Source of the DNA: Candidatus Ruminimicrobiellum caprinum | GTDB taxonomy: Bacteria; Elusimicrobiota; Endomicrobiia; Endomicrobiales; Endomicrobiaceae | Length of the DNA stretch: 6,467 bases | NCBI GenBank assembly: GCA_017413305.1 | Contig: JAFPUA010000067.1 | Coordinates: forward strand, 1-6,467 | Direction: 5' to 3' | In this document: in pieces, positions 1 through 3,170 of the stretch | How the letters are laid out: each line of letters starts with the position of its first letter | How positions within the stretch are numbered: the first letter of the stretch is position 1 | Notes under the pieces: generated by a model | What the model was told of the DNA's origin: nothing | The model's database searches: none | The model's input: the letters and a program-made list of their open reading frames with translations, nothing else | Translations under genes and position numbers: made by a program

Positions 1-274
1 CGTATCTTACTATACCCTTTTTATCCCCCAATGCCTGTTTAAAAACTTGACCTAAAGTAATACCCATATCTTCAACCAAATGATGATCATCTATTTCCGT
101 ATCACCTTTAGCATTTATATTGAGATATACTCCGGCATGAGCAGCAAACAATGTCAGCATATGATCCATGAACGGAATTGTTGTTTTTATTGACGGTTTC
201 TTTGCTGAATCCAAATTCAACTCAATATCAACATCCGTCTCAAAAGTTTTTCTTTTTATGTGTGCTTTTCTCAT
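1..274 (-). CDS. hisB: Imidazoleglycerol-phosphate dehydratase, N-terminal part (cut by window edge)
   Basis: The first 91 residues are visible, read from an ATG at 272-274; the rest lies beyond the left edge. The product dehydrates imidazole glycerol phosphate to imidazole acetol phosphate in cytoplasmic histidine biosynthesis. Seen in the sequence: an opening of the R-A-x-I-x-R-x-T-x-E-T type (residues 2-13), F-M-D-H-M-L at 35-40, His46, and I-D-D-H-H-L-V-E-D at 61-69. The latter is the family's metal-binding DDHHxxED signature (usually with Thr where Leu66 is here). A-L-G-D-K-K-G-I-x-R-Y at 81-91 is also typical. This is a monofunctional dehydratase start, with no phosphatase domain fused in front. 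A GGGG run (281-284) six bases before the ATG is a plausible weak ribosome binding site. It lies 30 nt after the 73-codon gene and belongs to the hisD transcript. Confidence 0.95.
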   Translation of the reverse strand, partial: MRKAHIKRKTFETDVDIELNLDSAKKPSIKTTIPFMDHMLTLFAAHAGVYLNINAKGDTEIDDHHLVEDMGITLGQVFKQALGDKKGIVRY

Positions 275-285
275 TAGATACCCCG

Positions 286-307
286 TAAGCTTACAGCTCT
301 AAGCTTA
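286..307. repeat. Two copies of the 8-bp palindrome TAAGCTTA
   Basis: TAAGCTTA occurs at 286-293 and again at 300-307, separated by six bases, in the short gap between the 73-codon gene and hisB. The second copy contains the stop codon of the 73-codon gene. Each copy is self-complementary, and the two can also pair with each other in the mRNA just upstream of the hisB ribosome binding site. No function is known; chance is possible in AT-rich DNA. Confidence 0.4.
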
Positions 308-526
308 ATTTAAATATTTTGTTTTCGGTAAATTCTTTACACCGAGGAAACTTTCAAACTCGCTGAGTTTTAGTAAAGTTTCAAGTTTTTCAAGTAAAAA
401 CATTTCGTCTTCATCATAAAGGTCGTCATCGTTTTTTTCAATATTATGACCATCCTTTGTAATATCTTCCGACAACAAATGTATTAAAATTTCTAATTCT
501 TTTTCAGTAAGTTCTATCTGGCTCAT
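305..526 (-). CDS. Small acidic protein of unknown function, 73 aa, between hisD and hisB
   Basis: I do not recognise this protein. Its ATG (524-526) overlaps the hisD TGA (523-525) as ATGA, the usual sign of translational coupling, and AAGGAAG lies four to five bases upstream within the hisD tail, which is a reasonable ribosome binding site. The protein is predicted to be mostly helical and cytoplasmic, with no signal peptide or membrane segment. Its middle is strongly acidic (about residues 30-42, with a D-D-D-L-Y-D-E-D-E stretch), flanked by leucine-rich segments (E-L-E-I-L-I-H-L-L near 10-18, L-L-E-K-L-E-T-L-L-K-L near 44-54). Its position inside a his operon suggests a co-expressed role, but no catalytic motif is visible. 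hisC often sits between hisD and hisB elsewhere; this is far too short to be HisC. Confidence 0.75.
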   Translation of the reverse strand: MSQIELTEKELEILIHLLSEDITKDGHNIEKNDDDLYDEDEMFLLEKLETLLKLSEFESFLGVKNLPKTKYLN

Positions 527-1695
527 ATCTTCCTTACCTCAATTGATTTCTTATGGTTTACTAACCCTTCTGAACCTGCGAAATCAGCAATATTCTTTCT
601 TATTGACGAATTTACTTTTTTTAATTCGATATAACTGCTTCTTTTTAAGAATGTCATAACTGACAATCCGCTTGAATATTTTGCAGAAGCATTTGTAGGC
701 AAAACATGCGACGGGCCTGCCCAATAGTCGCCTACAGCAGTAGCTGTGTTATATCCCACAAAAATCGCACCTGCATTATGAATTCTATTAACATATTTTT
801 TAGCATTTTTTAATAAAAGTTCCAAATGTTCCGCAGCAATATCATTAACCATATCTATGGCTTTATCTACGGGAACATTATAAATCTTAACTTGTTTTAA
901 TTTTTCTTTGTCAAAATTTTTCTTTATATAGTTTATGGTTTCTTTAGAACTACAGAGCAAATATGCCTTAGCCATTGTATCGTGCTCTACCTGTGCCATT
1001 AAATCATAAAAAACATATTCTTTATCAGCACCTGCATCTGCAACTACGGCAACTTCACTCGGACCTGCAAGAGAATCTATACCGACTTTACCGAACACAA
1101 GCCTCTTTGCTTCATTTACATAAGCATTGCCCGGACCGACTATCATATTAACGGACTTTATTGTTTTCGTTCCGTAAGCAAGTGCCGCAACAGCAACTGC
1201 CCCGCCAATGGTATAAATTTCGTTTATTCCGCAAAGACTTGCCGCAAAAAGGACTTCATTTGTCATTTTCTTCGGCGGTGTCATCATAACTATTCTTTTA
1301 ACACCGGCAACTTTTGCAGCAACAGCATTCATTATTACCGATGACGGATAAGAAAATCTTCCCCCCGGCACATAAATACCTACAGATTCTATTGCATGAT
1401 AAATTTGTCCGACTGTTTTGTTATTGTCAGACAAGAACCACTGTTTTTTTATGTTTGAATATTCTTTTTTATGGAAAGACAAAACATTAGCATAGGAAGC
1501 TTTTATTGCTTTCTTCAATTCAGGGCTTACTTTTTTGGAAGCTGCAGAAATTTGAGCAGAGGTAACTTTAAAATCTTTTGCGGATTTAAAATTTACACCA
1601 TCAAACTTTTTCAAGTAATTGATTACAGCACTGTCCCCATGTGTCTGTATATTTAAAATAATATCTTTAACTGAATTTACTATATCGTTATTCAT
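523..1695 (-). CDS. hisD: Histidinol dehydrogenase, N-terminally short form (390 aa)
   Basis: Catalyses the last two oxidations of histidine synthesis, L-histidinol to L-histidine, with NAD+ and a zinc ion, in the cytoplasm. By alignment from memory to E. coli HisD (434 aa), the catalytic pair is Glu289-His290 (A-E-H-L-E-L) and the zinc ligands are Gln235 and His238 (A-Q-V-E-H-D), Asp323 (G-D-Y-W-A-G-P-S-H-V-L-P-T) and His381. Glu376 matches the substrate-binding Glu414. NAD contacts Tyr108 and Asn190 (G-P-G-N) are kept. Two oddities: the start aligns near E. coli residue 31, and an in-frame TAA lies two codons upstream of the ATG, so the missing N-terminus cannot be recovered by extension; and the usual G-G-A-Q-A is G-G-A-V-A, putting Val167 at the NAD-contacting Gln188 position. 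No Shine-Dalgarno precedes the ATG, and a promoter lies immediately upstream. First gene of a hisD-(73 aa)-hisB unit. Confidence 0.96.
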   Translation of the reverse strand: MNNDIVNSVKDIILNIQTHGDSAVINYLKKFDGVNFKSAKDFKVTSAQISAASKKVSPELKKAIKASYANVLSFHKKEYSNIKKQWFLSDNNKTVGQIYHAIESVGIYVPGGRFSYPSSVIMNAVAAKVAGVKRIVMMTPPKKMTNEVLFAASLCGINEIYTIGGAVAVAALAYGTKTIKSVNMIVGPGNAYVNEAKRLVFGKVGIDSLAGPSEVAVVADAGADKEYVFYDLMAQVEHDTMAKAYLLCSSKETINYIKKNFDKEKLKQVKIYNVPVDKAIDMVNDIAAEHLELLLKNAKKYVNRIHNAGAIFVGYNTATAVGDYWAGPSHVLPTNASAKYSSGLSVMTFLKRSSYIELKKVNSSIRKNIADFAGSEGLVNHKKSIEVRKI

Positions 1696-1704
1696 AGGTT
1701 AATA

Positions 1705-1733
1705 ATTGTAGCAAAAATTTTTTTGCTTTGCAA
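1705..1733 (-). promoter_or_regulatory. Sigma70-type promoter for hisD, giving a nearly leaderless mRNA
   Basis: Read on the minus strand, -35 TTGCAA (1728-1733) and extended -10 TGC-TACAAT (hexamer 1705-1710) are separated by exactly 17 bases. Only nine bases (1696-1704, TATTAACCT) lie between the -10 hexamer and the hisD ATG. Transcription would therefore start about 3-5 bases before the start codon, leaving no room for a ribosome binding site; none is seen. It lies directly downstream of the pilin-unit terminator, consistent with an independent his transcript. Confidence 0.7.
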
Positions 1734-1740
1734 TTTTTTT

Positions 1741-1783
1741 AGATAGAAAAGAGCAGAAATACTGCTATGTTGTATTTCTGCTC
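1741..1783 (-). terminator. Rho-independent terminator of the pilin unit
   Basis: A perfect 12-bp stem, GAGCAGAAATAC (1751-1762) with GTATTTCTGCTC (1772-1783), closes a nine-base loop. On the minus strand the stem is followed by TTTTCTATCT (1741-1750). It lies about 60 bases after the stop of the second pilin gene and just before the hisD promoter, so it separates the two units. Confidence 0.85.
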
Positions 1784-1784
1784 C

Positions 1785-1813
1785 ATCAGAGTATTGCTAT
1801 GATATTCTCTGAT
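1785..1813 (-). other. Second hairpin in the pilin 3' UTR, related to the terminator hairpin
   Basis: ATCAGAG (1785-1791) pairs with CTCTGAT (1807-1813), with three further base pairs inside after a two-base bulge. It sits one base from the terminator hairpin. Both have the loop sequence CATAGCA on the transcribed strand, and the arms are similar (CAGA...TCTG). No T-run follows it directly, so it probably protects the mRNA 3' end or assists termination rather than ending transcription alone. Confidence 0.6.
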
Positions 1814-1843
1814 TTTATATTTAAGCAACCCTACATTTTATTA

Positions 1844-2224
1844 TTATGCTGCAGTAGTTGACCCTGTTGTTCTATTGTAACCCAATGTTATACGGCCCCC
1901 TGCTCCCCAAACTGTCGCATAAAAACATGCACCATCAGCACCTCCTATTTGAAACAGAGAATAATATTTGTTCCCTCTTGCATCTATACCTAAAACTTCT
2001 TCAAAACTTTTTTGTCCTTCGTATTTAGTAAAAAATCGTCTATATTCCGAATAATATAATAATTGAGAATCTTTTATTTGAGCAAGTAAAGTATAACCTT
2101 CGGCCTTTTTTGCATTTACAACATGTTTTCTGTAAATAGGAACTGACAATGTCGATAAAATTACGACTAATGCAATTGTAATAATCATTTCTACAAGAGT
2201 AAAAGCTTTAATTTTTATTTTCAT
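1844..2224 (-). CDS. Type IV pilin-like protein (prepilin), 126 aa, second of tandem pair
   Basis: A prepilin with a short positively charged leader (M-K-I-K-I-K-A) and a class III cleavage site A7|F8-T-L-V-E, including the conserved Glu at +5 of the mature protein (residue 12). The hydrophobic helix at about 8-30 ends in V-P-I-Y, the segment that anchors pilins in the inner membrane before assembly. The site has Ala rather than the usual Gly at -1. The globular part keeps E-G-Y-T-L-L-A-Q-I-K-D-S-Q-x-x-Y-Y (42-58) and G-I-D-A-R-G-N-K-Y (79-87), both shared with the upstream pilin, indicating duplication. The single Cys100 rules out an internal disulfide, and the tail is rich in Gly, Thr and Ala. 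AGGAGA lies six bases before the ATG. No assembly genes (pilB, pilC, pilD, pilQ) are in the window, so major pilin, minor pilin and pseudopilin cannot be told apart. Confidence 0.9.
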   Translation of the reverse strand: MKIKIKAFTLVEMIITIALVVILSTLSVPIYRKHVVNAKKAEGYTLLAQIKDSQLLYYSEYRRFFTKYEGQKSFEEVLGIDARGNKYYSLFQIGGADGACFYATVWGAGGRITLGYNRTTGSTTAA

Positions 2225-2230
2225 AATATT

Positions 2231-2236
2231 TCTCCT
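2231..2236 (-). promoter_or_regulatory. Ribosome binding site of the second pilin gene
   Basis: AGGAGA lies six bases before the ATG at 2224. The whole block AAAAGGAGAAATATTATG is identical to that of the upstream pilin gene, so the duplication includes the translation start region. These are the strongest Shine-Dalgarno sequences in the window. Confidence 0.85.
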
Positions 2237-2244
2237 TTTTATTT

Positions 2245-2673
2245 TTATTCAAACCCATAATATTCAACTGGCTGAGTTATATTGTATAACATAGTTTTTT
2301 GACTCCCCTGTCTATTTTTTATAAAAACCTGAATAGCTTTAACCAAGCTTGTCATATCCGTAAAGTAATATCTATTTGAACAAAATTCTGTAAAATATTT
2401 ATTTGCTCGTGCATCAATGTCTAACACTTTATCGTAACAAGTAAACTGATTGCCATAACTACTATATGCTGAAATAAAATATCCATATTCATTATAATAT
2501 TGTATTTGAGCATCCCTAATCTTAGCACATAAAGTATATCCTTCAGTCAATTGTGCTTTATAAATATAGTCTTTGTAAATAGGAACAGATATTGCCGATA
2601 AAATAGCAATAAGTGTAATTGTAATTACTACTTCTACTAAGGTAAAAGCTTTTTTGTTTCTTGATTTTTTCAT
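2245..2673 (-). CDS. Type IV pilin-like protein (prepilin), 142 aa, first of tandem pair
   Basis: A prepilin with leader M-K-K-S-R-N-K-K-A, cleavage at A9|F10-T-L-V-E with Glu at +5 (residue 14), and a hydrophobic membrane/assembly helix at about 10-31. The globular part has E-G-Y-T-L-C-A-K-I-R-D-A-Q-x-Q-Y-Y (44-60) and D-I-D-A-R-A-N-K-Y-F (85-94), closely matching the downstream pilin. It has three cysteines (49, 79, 98), two of which could form a disulfide, and an aromatic-rich C-terminal half. The frame stays open upstream to a GTG at 2766, but the ATG at 2671-2673 is preferred: it has AGGAGA six bases upstream and gives a normal-length leader. The stop is 20 bases before the next pilin gene, so the two are co-transcribed from the promoter at 2958-2986. 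Confidence 0.9.
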   Translation of the reverse strand: MKKSRNKKAFTLVEVVITITLIAILSAISVPIYKDYIYKAQLTEGYTLCAKIRDAQIQYYNEYGYFISAYSSYGNQFTCYDKVLDIDARANKYFTEFCSNRYYFTDMTSLVKAIQVFIKNRQGSQKTMLYNITQPVEYYGFE

Positions 2674-2679
2674 AATATT

Positions 2680-2685
2680 TCTCCT
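2680..2685 (-). promoter_or_regulatory. Ribosome binding site of the first pilin gene (decides its start)
   Basis: AGGAGA six bases upstream of the ATG at 2673 fixes the start there rather than at the in-frame GTG at 2766. The leader contains two copies of the complementary TCTCCT (2712-2717 and 2752-2757), so this site could be masked by leader pairing; that is inference only. Confidence 0.85.
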
Positions 2686-2753
2686 TTTATTTATTTTTTT
2701 GGAATTTCTGCAGGAGAGAGATTTGTGCCGGCAAAACAAAAGCGACTGTGCAG

Positions 2754-2890
2754 GAGATTTCGACACCGCCTACACAGCCGCTGCCTTTCGCCCGCAAAGG
2801 GGCGAAAGATAAAATTATAAAAATAAATCAACATAGCTCCTGATTTATTCTTACAAACTTTTATGCGACTGTTTTTGGAGTCGAAATCTC
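2754..2890 (-). repeat. Long-range inverted repeat in the pilin leader
   Basis: On the minus strand GAGATTTCGAC (2880-2890) is the exact complement of GTCGAAATCTC (2754-2764). After one U-U mismatch two more G-C pairs follow (2877-2878 with 2766-2767). Then, across a 4/6-base internal loop, ACAGTCGC (2865-2872) pairs with GCGGCTGT (2774-2781) through seven Watson-Crick pairs and one G-U. The enclosed 83 bases contain the hairpin at 2785-2808. Confidence 0.75.
2785..2808 (-). other. GC-rich hairpin inside the pilin leader
   Basis: CTTTCGCCC (2785-2793) pairs perfectly with GGGCGAAAG (2800-2808) around the six-base loop GCAAAG (plus-strand sequence). No T-run follows on the minus strand (GCAGCGGC comes next), so it is not an intrinsic terminator. 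It forms the tip of the long-range stem described for this leader. Confidence 0.75.
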
Positions 2891-2933
2891 TTTTGCTTAC
2901 ACAAAAGGGTTCTGCTTATGCAGATCCAAAAAC
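2871..2933 (-). other. Three-way-junction-like fold at the 5' end of the pilin leader
   Basis: On the minus strand a 9-bp closing stem, GTTTTTGGA (2925-2933) with TCCAAAAAC (2871-2879), encloses two hairpins: TCTGC-ATAA-GCAGA (2911-2924) and CTTTTG-TGTAAG-CAAAAG (2890-2907). The junction strands are 0, 3 (ACC) and 10 (AGATTTCGAC) bases long. The 10-base strand is the part complementary to 2754-2764. It begins about 18 bases after the predicted transcription start. Confidence 0.65.
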
Positions 2934-2957
2934 ATTACATATTAAGTTGATAAGATT

Positions 2958-2986
2958 ATTATAGCACTTACAAGAAATTTTGTAAA
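2958..2986 (-). promoter_or_regulatory. Strong sigma70-type promoter of the pilin unit
   Basis: On the minus strand, -35 TTTACA (2981-2986), a spacer of exactly 17 bases, and a consensus -10 TATAAT (2958-2963) preceded by TGC, an extended -10. The predicted start is an A near 2951. The stretch upstream of the -35 (about 2987-3016) is almost pure A/T with T-runs on this strand, like an UP element. This is the best promoter match I found in the window. Confidence 0.85.
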
Positions 2987-3040
2987 GAGAAAAATAATAA
3001 AAAAGAAAAATAAAACTTTACCAGTAAATGAGAGAACACA

Positions 3041-3161
3041 GAAAAAACAGCTAAGTTTGAGACGAAATGAAGAAACTCGCAAACGCGGTGTACAAAAAAG
3101 TGTACACGGTACATAAGTTTGCGAGTTTCAATATTGTAGTCCAAAATTTGCTGTTTTTTTC
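3041..3161 (-). terminator. Large nested inverted repeat after lepA, probable terminator
   Basis: This 121-base element folds back on itself at three levels. The outer arms AAAAAACAGC (3042-3051) and GCTGTTTTTT (3150-3159) extend inward with mismatches to about 18 bp. The middle stem is a perfect 13 bp, GAAACTCGCAAAC (3072-3084) with GTTTGCGAGTTTC (3117-3129). The innermost is GTGTACA (3088-3094) with TGTACAC (3101-3107). It begins nine bases after the lepA stop, and on the minus strand the distal outer arm supplies a T6 run, so it could end lepA transcription; the same holds on the plus strand. Its size and nested arms also fit a small non-autonomous mobile element, but no target-site duplication is visible at its edges. 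Confidence 0.6.
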
Positions 3162-3170
3162 GCTATAAAT

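Larger units (their letters stand above)
2674..2951 (-). ncRNA. Long structured 5' leader of the pilin mRNA, candidate regulatory RNA
   Basis: The predicted start site near 2951 leaves about 278 untranslated bases before the first pilin ATG. This leader is rich in complementary segments: a three-way-junction-like fold (2871-2933), a long-range inverted repeat (2865-2890 with 2754-2781), a GC-rich hairpin (2785-2808), and a competing local stem (GCGGCTGTG 2773-2781 with CACAGTCGC 2742-2750). In both pairings of the 2773-2781 segment, the one imperfect position is G-U only on the minus strand (A-C on the plus strand), which favours the RNA being read as predicted. The part around 2760-2810 is clearly more GC-rich than its surroundings. 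I do not recognise it as a c-di-GMP, preQ1 or other familiar riboswitch. Alternatively it may be repeat-derived sequence without regulatory function. Confidence 0.55.

Noticed and set aside
2245..2766. Longer pilin frame from a GTG at 2766, adding 31 residues
   Set aside because: The ATG at 2673 has an excellent ribosome binding site and yields a normal prepilin leader; the extension lies in the structured leader and the GTG has no ribosome binding site.
2691..2834. A 47-codon minus-strand reading frame starting M-L-I-Y-F-Y and ending just before the pilin ribosome binding site, with AGGAG near its ATG
   Set aside because: The AGGAG is only two bases from the ATG, the frame runs through the stems of the structured leader, and the Cys/Arg-rich translation matches nothing I know. 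A leader peptide cannot be excluded but is unsupported.
2880..2890. GAGATTTCGACTCC on the minus strand resembles a tRNA or tmRNA T-arm (TTCGA loop)
   Set aside because: The stem-closing position is U opposite C instead of the invariant G-C pair, and no acceptor stem, D-arm or CCA end is present nearby.
2674..2951. c-di-GMP riboswitch, often found before pilin genes
   Set aside because: I could not find the conserved core sequences of either c-di-GMP riboswitch class in the leader.
3041..3161. Insertion-sequence remnant
   Set aside because: There is no transposase fragment and the flanks (…ACACA and GCTAT…) show no target duplication; kept only as an alternative explanation.
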